From contig CAWAXW010000006.1 in NCBI GenBank assembly GCA_963786155.1, positions 310,001 to 374,000 of the forward strand: a stretch of 64,000 nucleotides of DNA, in the 5' to 3' direction. This document shows positions 46,287 to 54,509 of this stretch, in pieces (position 1 is the stretch's first letter; each line of letters opens with the position of its first letter). The notes under the pieces are model-generated. The model was not told the origin of the DNA and made no database searches. It was given only the letters and a program-made list of their open reading frames with translations. This stretch comes from CAWAXW01 sp963786155. Lineage in GTDB: Bacteria > Actinomycetota > CADDZG01 > WHSQ01. Made by a program: the position numbers and the translations under genes.

Positions 46287-46328
46287 CGAGGGGCCGTAGA
46301 ATCGAGGGGTCCCCCCTCGTTCCCCTCG
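46287..46328 (+). promoter_or_regulatory. Nested hairpin of repeated cgagggg/cccctcg in cpAP3 leader
   Basis: Two copies of cgagggg (46287-46293 and 46303-46309) are followed by two copies of its reverse complement cccctcg (46313-46319 and 46322-46328). Inner and outer pairs can form one nested stem or alternative stems. The last copy ends just before the AAGGAG Shine-Dalgarno of cpAP3 (ATG 46338), so folding could control its translation or transcript extension. Confidence 0.5.
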
Positions 46329-46337
46329 GAAGGAGCA

Positions 46338-47987
46338 ATGATCAGGAAAGCGGCGGCTGTATTCGCGTGTGCTGCGCTGGTCCTGAGCGCGTGCTCCGCT
46401 GGTGATAGCGACATGTCGGCTTTGGAGGCCTCGGTCGACGCGAAGCCGTCTCGGTCACCATTCATGCAGGCTTCGTGCCGTATCCCGGGCATCTACGCGG
46501 ATCGGATCGCTCGCGGCTACGTCCGTGAACGTTCGCCCGAGGTTGCCGTCGTGCCTTCGTATCCGAACTTCTTCTCGACGTTTGCGGTCACATCGCATGC
46601 CGGGCCGTGGCCGTACCTGCAGAGAGTGCCGGTCTCTTTCTACGGTCCCGGATTCATCCGTCAGTCGGGCACGGCGACCCTTCCCGGCATGCCCACGGTC
46701 GCGGACATCGCCCCAACGCTCGCGGAGTTGACGGGGACGGCGTGGCCGGAAGGCCGCCCCGGGCGCTCGATCAGTCAGGCGCTCGTTCCGCCTGAGGAAA
46801 GGCCCGGCCCTCTGCGGATGATCCTCAACATCGTTTGGGACGGCGGGGGTTGGAACGTGCTCGATCGCTGGCCGAAAGCGTGGCCGACGCTGGCGCGCAT
46901 GATGACCAACGGATTCTCGATCGAGAATGCGATCGTCGGATCGTCCCCTTCGGTTACACCCGCCATCCACTCCACTATGGGGACCGGCGCATTCCCCAAC
47001 CAACACGGGATCACCGACATCCCCATCCGGAAGGCGGAGCATGTTGGAGACTCGTTCTCGAACAGCAGCCCGGGCAATCTCGAGCTGACTACGTTCGCCG
47101 ACATCTACGATCTGGGCACCAGCAACGTCGCCAAGGTCGGACTCCTTGCCGAGCGGGGCTGGCACCTCGGGATGCTTGGGCACGGCAAACAGATCCAAGA
47201 TGCGGACCGGGATATCGCCGTTCTGAGCGAGCAAGAGGAGTACGACACGAACGAGAAGTGGTACTTCCTCCCGTCATATCTGGATGACGTTACGGGTCTC
47301 GAGAAAGACATCCAGACGGTCGACACCTCCGACGGCGAATCGGACGGGACCTGGATGGGCCACCCCATGAGCAATCCCAAGGAGCGCAGGCTCACACCGG
47401 CGGTGACTTTGTTCCAGACCCGGCTCCTCAAGGCGATCTTCAACAGGCAGGGATTCGGTAACGACGATGTGACGGACGTCTTCTACACGAACTTCAAGGA
47501 GGTCGACCTCGTCGGACACGTCTTCAACATGCTTCAGCCCGAGATGCGCTCGATCTTGAAACACACCGACGACCAACTCGCCGCGCTCGAGAAATGGTTG
47601 AACGAGAAGGTCGGTCGCAGGCGCTGGGTCATCACTTTCACGGCCGATCACGGCCAGGGCCCGGCACCACGACAGTTTGGAGCCTGGCCGATCAACATCG
47701 ACGAGGTCGTGCGCGACCTCGGCGAGCGCTTCGAGGTCCAGTGGAAAGACCTCGTGGAAGCCCAGCGCCCGACCGGTTTTTGGCTCGACAAGGAGTTCAT
47801 GAGCCAGGAAGACATCACGCTCAGCCAGGTGGCGAACTTCCTCGTCCACTACACGCTCGAGGACAACCAGACCAACGCCACAACCCCGACCCCCGAAGGT
47901 TACGAAGACCGCACCGACGAGAAGCTATTCGCCGCAGCCTTCCCCTACAACAGGATCAAAGACGTCCAAGCCTGTACTAAGAGCTAA
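46338..47987 (+). CDS. Circularly permuted alkaline-phosphatase-superfamily lipoprotein 3 (cpAP3)
   Basis: 549 residues. Lipoprotein signal peptide with lipobox LSAC (Cys19). Displaced block: Cys47 (ASCRIPG), RGYVRERSPEVAVVPSYP, His87 in VTSHAGPWPYLQRVPVSFYG and TVADIAPTLAELTG. Nucleophile domain: Asp168 (IVWDGGGWN), Thr207 (GSSPSVTPAIHSTMGTG), DLVGHVFNM and TADHGQGP. It ends DVQACTKS with Cys546. In the mature protein beyond the lipid Cys, Cys47 and Cys546 are the only cysteines, as in cpAP2 and cpAP4. ATG 46338 follows AAGGAG. The stop overlaps the stop of convergent cpAP4. Predicted to act at the outer face of the membrane. Confidence 0.8.
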   Translation: MIRKAAAVFACAALVLSACSAGDSDMSALEASVDAKPSRSPFMQASCRIPGIYADRIARGYVRERSPEVAVVPSYPNFFSTFAVTSHAGPWPYLQRVPVSFYGPGFIRQSGTATLPGMPTVADIAPTLAELTGTAWPEGRPGRSISQALVPPEERPGPLRMILNIVWDGGGWNVLDRWPKAWPTLARMMTNGFSIENAIVGSSPSVTPAIHSTMGTGAFPNQHGITDIPIRKAEHVGDSFSNSSPGNLELTTFADIYDLGTSNVAKVGLLAERGWHLGMLGHGKQIQDADRDIAVLSEQEEYDTNEKWYFLPSYLDDVTGLEKDIQTVDTSDGESDGTWMGHPMSNPKERRLTPAVTLFQTRLLKAIFNRQGFGNDDVTDVFYTNFKEVDLVGHVFNMLQPEMRSILKHTDDQLAALEKWLNEKVGRRRWVITFTADHGQGPAPRQFGAWPINIDEVVRDLGERFEVQWKDLVEAQRPTGFWLDKEFMSQEDITLSQVANFLVHYTLEDNQTNATTPTPEGYEDRTDEKLFAAAFPYNRIKDVQACTKS

Positions 47988-49669
47988 TTCACGCACTCCC
48001 AGATTTTCGGGAGGGCATTGCTCGGGAAAGCCGCATCGAAGAGGCGTTCGTTTCCTCTGTCGCGGTAGCCGGAGGGGAGGTCGCCCTTCGGGGCGTTGTC
48101 TCGGATGCGGTAGTCGAGGATGAAGTCCGAGACCTCTTTGAGGCTGAGCCCGGCCGCTTCGATCGTGGCGGGGTCCAGCCACATCCCGTTCGGCTTCTCC
48201 TCCTGGAACAGCTCTTCGGTCGTGAGGCCGAACCGCCGGGCGATGTCGTTCTCGAGATCGAAGATGTCGATCGGCCACGCTCCTATCGAGCGGGGGAGAG
48301 GGGTCTGGCCGTGGTCGGCCGTGACGGCGAGCACCCAGTTGTCGGCCCCGACCCGGTCGTCGATGTAACCGACCAGCTCCTTCAGGGCGTTGTCGGAATA
48401 CTTGATCAGCTCGGGCACCTCGCCGTTGACCATGTTCCAACGGTGGCCGGCATGGTCGATGCCCTTGTAGTTCGTGAACAGCAGATCGGGAACTGTGTCC
48501 GCGCCCAATCCCTCGCGGGCGATGAGCTCCTTCAGGATCGTCGTCTGATGCAGCACCCATACAGGGGTCCGCAACAGCATCATCGGGACGTCGAGGATGT
48601 CGAGACCTCGCCAGTGGTTGTCGAGCTTGCCGTCCGTCAGATCGACCTGCTGGACCGCCTCGTCGAAGCCCTCGATCTCGTTTATGTAGTCCGGGAGCGA
48701 GTACCACTGTTCGTTCGTGAACATGTCTTCGCCCTTGAGCCCGATCATCGCGCCGATGTCGTGGTCACCCCCGGCGATGTACGCGCCGTGGCCGATCATC
48801 CCGAGGTGCCAGTTCTTCTCGGCGAACATCACGACTTTCGACTGCCCCCGCATCCGTGCGTCGAAGATGCTCGCGAGAGAGTCACGCCGCAAGTAGGTCG
48901 GCGTCGAGTCGCCCCACGTCTCGACCACCTCGGTCCCGTCACGCTGGCGGATGCTCACGATCCCGTGCTTGTTGGGGAACGCGCCCGTGCCGATGGTCGC
49001 GTGAACGGCCGGAGTGACCGAGGGCGAGGATCCCACCGTCCCGTTCGCGAACGAGGTCCCTCGCTCGATGACGCTCTTGAGGAATGGCCACTTCTTGGAC
49101 CACTTCTCGAGCACGTTCCAGCCTCCACCGTCCCACACGACCGTCACGATCAACTTGGGTGGAGTAGTTCTGTCCTCTGCCGGAACCAAGGCTTCTTCCA
49201 GGACATTGCCCGGACGGTTGGTCGGCCACGGGGAATCGAGCAGTTCGGACAGCGTGGGAGCGATGTCGGCGACGGTCACTTCGCGCTCGGGCGTGATCGA
49301 CCCCGCGTCCTGGATGTAGCCGGGCCCGTACAGGATTATCGGGACGCGTTGCAGGTAGTCCCACGGGCCCGAGTGCGTGGTCGCGTCCCACTCGCCCACG
49401 AAATGCGGTTCGCCCGGGACGATCGTGATGTCGGGCGAGCGGCCGGGGAAATGCCCGCGCATGATCCTCAGCACGTAGTCGCGCGGCAGCGAGCATGCGG
49501 CCTCCCGCCAGCCCGGGGTCTTCGGATCGCGGGGTCGAGGCGCCTCGGAGGCAGTCGGCTCCGGCGCCGCGACGCCCGTTGAGGCCGCTTCGGTTGCTTC
49601 CGGGGAATCGGAGCAAGCGGCCGCCACGAGCAGTGCCACCACTACAAGGCTCCCTATCCGCGTTCGCAT
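47984..49669 (-). CDS. Circularly permuted alkaline-phosphatase-superfamily lipoprotein 4 (cpAP4)
   Basis: 561 residues. Lipoprotein signal with lipobox AAAC (Cys19), a Thr/Ala/Pro linker, then the displaced block: Cys59 (ACSLP), RGHFPGRSPDITIVPGEP, His99 in TTHSGPWDYLQRVPIILYG and TVADIAPTLSELL. Nucleophile domain: Asp180 (VVWDGGGWN), Thr219 (GSSPSVTPAVHATIGTG), a later DHAGHRWNM and TADHGQTP. It ends IWECVN with Cys559. Apart from the lipid Cys, Cys59 and Cys559 are the only cysteines. ATG 49669 overlaps the stop of the glycosidase gene (TGATG), placing it in an operon with a glycosidase and probably an FGly-type sulfatase, so its substrate is probably a decorated polysaccharide. Confidence 0.8.
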   Translation of the reverse strand: MRTRIGSLVVVALLVAAACSDSPEATEAASTGVAAPEPTASEAPRPRDPKTPGWREAACSLPRDYVLRIMRGHFPGRSPDITIVPGEPHFVGEWDATTHSGPWDYLQRVPIILYGPGYIQDAGSITPEREVTVADIAPTLSELLDSPWPTNRPGNVLEEALVPAEDRTTPPKLIVTVVWDGGGWNVLEKWSKKWPFLKSVIERGTSFANGTVGSSPSVTPAVHATIGTGAFPNKHGIVSIRQRDGTEVVETWGDSTPTYLRRDSLASIFDARMRGQSKVVMFAEKNWHLGMIGHGAYIAGGDHDIGAMIGLKGEDMFTNEQWYSLPDYINEIEGFDEAVQQVDLTDGKLDNHWRGLDILDVPMMLLRTPVWVLHQTTILKELIAREGLGADTVPDLLFTNYKGIDHAGHRWNMVNGEVPELIKYSDNALKELVGYIDDRVGADNWVLAVTADHGQTPLPRSIGAWPIDIFDLENDIARRFGLTTEELFQEEKPNGMWLDPATIEAAGLSLKEVSDFILDYRIRDNAPKGDLPSGYRDRGNERLFDAAFPSNALPKIWECVN

Positions 49670-51657
49670 CAGGAGCCGAACCTTATGGCCGTCACGGAGT
49701 GGGCGGGGAAGGTGTGGGTAAAGCTCTCTCCGACGTCCTCGATCACCGTCTCCTCGAGCGAGACCTTGTTGGGATGGGCCTCAGTGTTGTAGGCGAGGAA
49801 TCCGGGCCCATCCAGTGTCCACAACGTGGCGGCCCCCAGCCCTTTCTTCCCCTTTGCCGCAACCTCGGCTCGCACGTCGGCCGCTCGATCGCGATTGATC
49901 ACCAACAACGCGAGCTCGCCGTTGTCGTCGATGGTTGCAAGCGTGACCAGGGCGCTCAGCGCCGAGCCGCCGGCGGTGGCGCGCTGCAGGTTGCCGATGA
50001 TGCTCGTGGGAACCCGGATCGGTCCCAGCATCTTCGTGAACAGACGGAAGACGTGGGCGGATGCGGATGGGATGAAACAGGGCGTCGGTCCGATGACCGC
50101 CGCATCCGCAGTCCGCGACCGGGTGTAGCCGGGCGGTGGGTTCTCGGGATCCGAGTCAACCAGCGAATGTTTCTCGGCCAGAGGGATGCCGAGCAGGACC
50201 CAATGACGGATAAGCAGCGCGGTGTACAGAGCCCCATCCAGTGACTGCAGGTAGTGCTTGGGCGCTTTGATCGAGTTGATACCAAGCGTGAGGCCCGAGC
50301 CCGCCGCGTACTCCGTGATCGCGATTTCGGCATCGCCGCCCGCGCTCGAGACGAGGTCCATGTTCTCCTGGATGTATGCCGCCTGTTTGTCGGGCAGCAT
50401 CATCAGGTAGTCGTGAAGGTCGCCCGGCTTTTCCGGAGCGCCTTTGAAATAGCCGTAGCTGTGCACGACCATGAAGTCGTAGGGGTAAGTGCTCCCCATC
50501 CCGTTGGTGAAGTGCTCGGTGTGGATCGCGGCGCCGATCTCGATCGACGGGTCCACTTCCTTCATCTCCCGGTAGAAGTCGATGAATCCGTCGTGGGGAC
50601 CGGAGATGTAATCCAGCGTGATGATCGATCCTTTCGGCGGGATGTTCCCGTTGGTCCCGTCGCCGAAGATGATCTCCCCCGTCTTGTAGTCGAGCTCGTA
50701 GACGTCGGCGGCCCCCGCGGCGCTCAGGTCATCGACGCGCTCCCAAGCTTGGTCGTCGACGTAGAGCGTGTCCGAGCCGGGTCTCAGCGGCGGATAGCGA
50801 ACCCACCGCACGAAGTTCGGAGTGCCCTCGCTCTTGGCGGCTTGCGGCGTGTGACTGTCGAGGGTGCCGACCCGGTGCTTCTCGAACTCGGTTGTGCCGC
50901 CGAAGATGTACTTCGTAGCTTTCTGCTCTTCGGTCTGGTCGTAGCCCATCCAGTAGACCTTGCCGCTGTTCATCTCGTTGCCGATCTCCCAGTAGGGGAT
51001 GTCGTACGGCTCCGGGTGCCCGTTCTCGGCGCGCACGTCGGCCCACGCGACCCCTCCGTTTGGGTTCTCGCCGACGGGTGTGTTCATGTACTCGACCCAC
51101 TCCGCCGCCTCTTTGGCCGACCCGGTCGCGAAGTTGGCAACGATCGTGCCGACCGCCCCGGTCGCTTCGATCAAGCGGCCGAACTCGTCCGGCCCGAGCT
51201 CGTTCGAGAAGGCCTGCCCCGAACCCCCTCCGTTCGGACTCTTGCCGCGCTCCTCGAGCGGGCCGATCGCGCGCTTCCACCTGTACGGGTTGGCCATGCG
51301 TCCGCCCGGGAATCGCATCGCGGTGAAGCCTGCGTACTTGGCGCTCTCAACGAGCCGAGGGTTGGGCTCGCCGGCCTCGGTGTCCCATGAATCGAACCCC
51401 GCGTACGGATAGCGGTGATTGATCCCATAGACGGCCGGCGTGATCCGGCCCCTACGCGCCTTGGGATGGATGAGGATTCGCGTCTCGGAGCTCCCACCCT
51501 CGTCCGAGGTGACCGTCTCGGACGGCGTAGGAGGTACACCCGGGCAGCCGTCGTCGGGGGCGGTGGCCGAGCGCGCCGAAGAGCCCGGGGCGTCCTGGCA
51601 CGAGGCCAGCCCCAGCGCGACGACGCACAGGCATGCCATCAGGCGCGTTTCGATCAC
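49669..51657 (-). CDS. Clan GH-A glycoside hydrolase-like lipoprotein (arabinofuranosidase-like)
   Basis: About 662 residues. Lipoprotein signal (CLCVVALGLASC) from GTG 51657; ATG 51639 is an alternative start. A TIM-barrel domain follows: RITPAVYGINHRYPYAGFDS at its start, YAGFTAMRFPGGRMANPYRW, DIPYWEIGNEMNSGKVYWMG with the Asn-Glu acid/base pair, and AEIAITEYAAGSGLTLG with the candidate nucleophile Glu. The order resembles GH51/GH39-type arabinofuranosidases and xylosidases. An inserted segment (VRYPPLRPGSDTLYVDDQAW, TGEIIFGDGTNGNIPPKGS) looks like a small beta domain. The C-terminal part (HVFRLFTKML, LALLVINRDRAADVRAEVAA) fits the beta-sandwich of these families. Coupled to cpAP4. Confidence 0.72.
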   Translation of the reverse strand: MIETRLMACLCVVALGLASCQDAPGSSARSATAPDDGCPGVPPTPSETVTSDEGGSSETRILIHPKARRGRITPAVYGINHRYPYAGFDSWDTEAGEPNPRLVESAKYAGFTAMRFPGGRMANPYRWKRAIGPLEERGKSPNGGGSGQAFSNELGPDEFGRLIEATGAVGTIVANFATGSAKEAAEWVEYMNTPVGENPNGGVAWADVRAENGHPEPYDIPYWEIGNEMNSGKVYWMGYDQTEEQKATKYIFGGTTEFEKHRVGTLDSHTPQAAKSEGTPNFVRWVRYPPLRPGSDTLYVDDQAWERVDDLSAAGAADVYELDYKTGEIIFGDGTNGNIPPKGSIITLDYISGPHDGFIDFYREMKEVDPSIEIGAAIHTEHFTNGMGSTYPYDFMVVHSYGYFKGAPEKPGDLHDYLMMLPDKQAAYIQENMDLVSSAGGDAEIAITEYAAGSGLTLGINSIKAPKHYLQSLDGALYTALLIRHWVLLGIPLAEKHSLVDSDPENPPPGYTRSRTADAAVIGPTPCFIPSASAHVFRLFTKMLGPIRVPTSIIGNLQRATAGGSALSALVTLATIDDNGELALLVINRDRAADVRAEVAAKGKKGLGAATLWTLDGPGFLAYNTEAHPNKVSLEETVIEDVGESFTHTFPAHSVTAIRFGS

Positions 51658-51704
51658 CCTTCCGAAGTGCCCTTGGGGGAGTGGAGGGCGCCATCTTAAA
51701 GGCC

Positions 51705-53060
51705 TTACGGGCACTCGCTCCCGACGCAGTCCCGGATCTTGGCGAGGTCCCGGGCGGCCTCGGCGGCGGCCGGATCGGCCTCGGGATCCAAACCGTCCCC
51801 GAGGAGGTTCTCGAGCTGGAACGGGTCGGCGACCAGGTCGTAGAGCTCGAGGAAGACCCGCTCGGCGGGATCGTCCTCTGCGTAGTACTCGACGTACTGG
51901 CTCTCTGCGGTGAGCAGCGACGCCCAGTCGGGCATGCGGATGTTCTTGTGCTGCTCCAGCAACAAGCGATCCCGAGTGTGATCGGAGAGCAGGTCGCGCC
52001 CGTCGAGGGGGAAGCTGTCGTCTGGCGATATCCCGGCCGCAGCGAGCACCGTGGGCGCGATGTCGATGTTCGCAACCATCCGCAGGTCTTCCGTTCCGGC
52101 CTCTGCATGCGACGGAAAGCGCATCAGCAACGGAATACGGACCGATGCGTCGTAAGGCATCCGTTTCGCAAAGAGGCCGTGTTCCCCGAGCATGTGCCCG
52201 TTGTCCGAGGTGTAGATCGCGAGCGTTACCTCGCGTTCGTCAAGGCGTCCGAGCGCTTGGAACAGGCGTGCGACGAGCTTGTCGACGGACAACAGCGTTC
52301 GCAACTGCTTCTCGAAGATCTGGGCACCCTTCTCAAAGCCGAAGTCGGAAGCGCGTACGTAAGGGGGCTTGTCAGAACGATCGACCTCGTCCATAGCCGG
52401 CGAGTCCTCGAATGCCGGAACAGGCTCGTCCTGCAGGTCCCTTCGCGCCGTGTAGGGGAGATGCGGGGCGGTCGGGGCGACGTAGAGGAACCAAGGCCGA
52501 TCATCCTGTCGCTCGAACGCCCGGATATACCGCACTGACTCCGTCGCGAGGAAGTCGGTCGAGTACCGGGCAACAGTCCGCATCTCGCCGCCGATGTTGA
52601 AGAGCCTGTCGTAGTAGCCCCAGCCGAACGTCGACCACTTGTCGAAGTTGGGAGGATCCTCGGTCACTGCGATGCCCTGCAGGAACTTCCCCGCGATCGC
52701 GGTGCGGTACCCGTTGTCGTGCAGATAGCGTTGCAAAGTCGAGTCCTGATCGAGCAATGGCCCGTCGTTGTTGCGCTCGACCCCGTTGTTGTGCGAGTAC
52801 TGCCCCGTCATGATCGCCGCGCGCCCCGGGCAACAGAGGGGAGTGGTCGCGTAAGCATTCGCATAGGTGATGCCGCCGTCGCCGAACCATCTTTGTAGCG
52901 CTTTCATGTGTGCGATCTGATCGAAGCGTTGATCGTCGGTCACGATGATCAAGACGTTCGGCGGCGGCGCAGGTGGTCGAGTCTCTTCGACGTCCTCCAC
53001 GGGATCGGTGCATGCCGCAAGCAGGAGAGCGGCGATCAAGACCGCCGACGAGCGTCGCAT
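51705..53060 (-). CDS. Type I (formylglycine) sulfatase, lipoprotein
   Basis: 451 residues; lipobox LAAC near residue 17. Sulfatase order is normal: NVLIIVTDDQRFDQIAHM (metal Asp pair), nucleophile motif PLCCPGRAAIMTGQYSHNNG, which satisfies C-x-P-x-R for conversion to formylglycine, GKFLQGI, APTAPHLPYTARR, YTSDNGHMLGEHG (Asp-Asn metal site) and IRIPLLMRFPSHAEAGTEDL with IDIAPTVLAAAGI at the C-terminal side. Acts outside the membrane on a sulfate ester, presumably sulfated sugar. ATG 53060 is chosen for its signal peptide; upstream frame has none. It is 47 bp upstream of the glycosidase gene, and divergent from a second sulfatase. Confidence 0.88.
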   Translation of the reverse strand: MRRSSAVLIAALLLAACTDPVEDVEETRPPAPPPNVLIIVTDDQRFDQIAHMKALQRWFGDGGITYANAYATTPLCCPGRAAIMTGQYSHNNGVERNNDGPLLDQDSTLQRYLHDNGYRTAIAGKFLQGIAVTEDPPNFDKWSTFGWGYYDRLFNIGGEMRTVARYSTDFLATESVRYIRAFERQDDRPWFLYVAPTAPHLPYTARRDLQDEPVPAFEDSPAMDEVDRSDKPPYVRASDFGFEKGAQIFEKQLRTLLSVDKLVARLFQALGRLDEREVTLAIYTSDNGHMLGEHGLFAKRMPYDASVRIPLLMRFPSHAEAGTEDLRMVANIDIAPTVLAAAGISPDDSFPLDGRDLLSDHTRDRLLLEQHKNIRMPDWASLLTAESQYVEYYAEDDPAERVFLELYDLVADPFQLENLLGDGLDPEADPAAAEAARDLAKIRDCVGSECP

Positions 53061-53099
53061 CCGGGCAGGGTAGCGGCAGTTGGGTGCCATACTGCGCTG

Positions 53100-54467
53100 A
53101 TGCCCGGCCCCCGTATCCTGCTCGCCGCGGGCTTGGTCGCGCTTGTGGCCTGCACGGACCCGGCCGGGAGCGAACAAGCCGGTGAGCCCGACCGGCCCAA
53201 CATCCTCATCATCATCACGGACGACCAGCCGCTCGACACCCTCGACGTCATGCCGGATACCAAGCGTTTCTTCGTCCGGGGCGGCTCGACATTGGCTCAC
53301 GCATTCGCAACCAACCCGGTTTGTTGCCCGGCGCGGGCGACGCTCATGACGGGTCGCTACACGCACAACAACGGAGTACGCAGCAACGAAGACGTTGACC
53401 AACTCGACATGGACACGACGCTCCAGGCCCATCTTCGCGAGGCGGGCTACTACACGGCGCTCTACGGCAAGTTCCTCAACCGCTGGCACGAGGATCCGCC
53501 GCACTTCGATCGCTGGGGGGTCATCACCGGCCGCTATCGATACTTCGACGAGAGCTGGAACATCGACGGCGAGCGCACTCCGGTTGAGGGCTACTGGACC
53601 GACCTCCTCGCCGAGCACTCCACGGTCTTCCTCAGCGAGGCCGACGCCGAGCGGGACGACCAGCCGTGGCTTCTATACATCTCGATCCCGGCCCCTCACT
53701 CGCCCTACAAGCCCTCCCCGGCATACGAAGATGCCGAGGTTCCGCCGTGGGACCCGAGTCCCGCGGTCGGCGAGCAAGACAAGAGCGATAAACCCCCTTA
53801 TGTCCACGCGGAGGAAAGGACCCTCCGCAGGGCCAAGCGCGTGCGTGAGCTTCAGCTGCAAACGCTCATGTCCGTCGATGATCTCGTGGCGGACGTGATG
53901 GGCATGCTCGACGAGCTGGGCGAGGACAACACGCTCGCTATCTTCATGTCCGACAACGGCTATCTCTGGGGTGAGCACGATCTCATGGGCGCGCACCTCT
54001 CGAAGGGCAACCCCTACACGCGCTCCGTACAGATCCCCGTGTTCCTCAGATGGCCGGGGCAAATCGATGAGGGAACTGTCGACCGCAGACTGGTCGGCCT
54101 CATCGATCTCGCTCCGACGATCTACGAAGCCGTCGGGATCGAACCGCGTGCGGACGTCCCCCACGACGGCCGGTCCCTGCTCCAAGAGTGGAGCAGACCT
54201 CACATCCTCAACGAGTACCGCCAGAAGACCGACGAGCACCGCTCGACCGTCCCCGACTGGACCTCGCTAAGAACGAAGCGATACAGCTATGTCGAATACA
54301 CGAGCGGAGACGAGATCGTCTTCCGCGAGTACTACGACCTACGAGCCGACCCCCACGAGCTCCGCAACCTCCTGGGCGACGACAACCCCTCGAACGACCC
54401 CGACGTAGCCGAGCTGCACACCCTCCTGCTCCAAGCCCAAACCTGCGCCGGAGCAACCTGCCCCTAG
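53100..54467 (+). CDS. Type I (formylglycine) sulfatase 2, lipoprotein
   Basis: 455 residues; lipoprotein signal (LLAAGLVALVAC). NILIIITDDQPLDTLDVMPD, FGly motif NPVCCPARATLMTGRYTHNN (C-x-P-x-R), GKFLNRWHEDPPHFDRWG, SIPAPHSPYKPSPAYEDAEV, MSDNGYLWGEHDLMGAHLSK and VQIPVFLRWPGQIDEGTVDR with LIDLAPTIYEAVGI. It is clearly a close paralogue of 51705-53060, including the shared Cys-containing tail (LLQAQTCAGATCP versus IRDCVGSECP). The two genes are divergent with 39 bp between starts, so they probably share regulatory DNA. FGly formation needs an FGE-type maturase, not found in the window. Confidence 0.88.
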   Translation: MPGPRILLAAGLVALVACTDPAGSEQAGEPDRPNILIIITDDQPLDTLDVMPDTKRFFVRGGSTLAHAFATNPVCCPARATLMTGRYTHNNGVRSNEDVDQLDMDTTLQAHLREAGYYTALYGKFLNRWHEDPPHFDRWGVITGRYRYFDESWNIDGERTPVEGYWTDLLAEHSTVFLSEADAERDDQPWLLYISIPAPHSPYKPSPAYEDAEVPPWDPSPAVGEQDKSDKPPYVHAEERTLRRAKRVRELQLQTLMSVDDLVADVMGMLDELGEDNTLAIFMSDNGYLWGEHDLMGAHLSKGNPYTRSVQIPVFLRWPGQIDEGTVDRRLVGLIDLAPTIYEAVGIEPRADVPHDGRSLLQEWSRPHILNEYRQKTDEHRSTVPDWTSLRTKRYSYVEYTSGDEIVFREYYDLRADPHELRNLLGDDNPSNDPDVAELHTLLLQAQTCAGATCP

Positions 54468-54509
54468 GGTTGAGACAGGAGTAGCTCCCCAGGCGGCCAA
54501 TCATCAGAT

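Noticed and set aside
46252..46337. Reading the cgagggg/cccctcg hairpin as a terminator of the sulfatase-like gene
   Set aside because: It lies upstream of that gene's start (divergent arrangement), has no U-run, and abuts the cpAP3 ribosome-binding site.
53061..53618. N-terminal extension of the sulfatase at 51705-53060 up to 53618
   Set aside because: The extension is antisense to the second sulfatase, lacks family similarity, and the lipoprotein signal begins exactly at ATG 53060.
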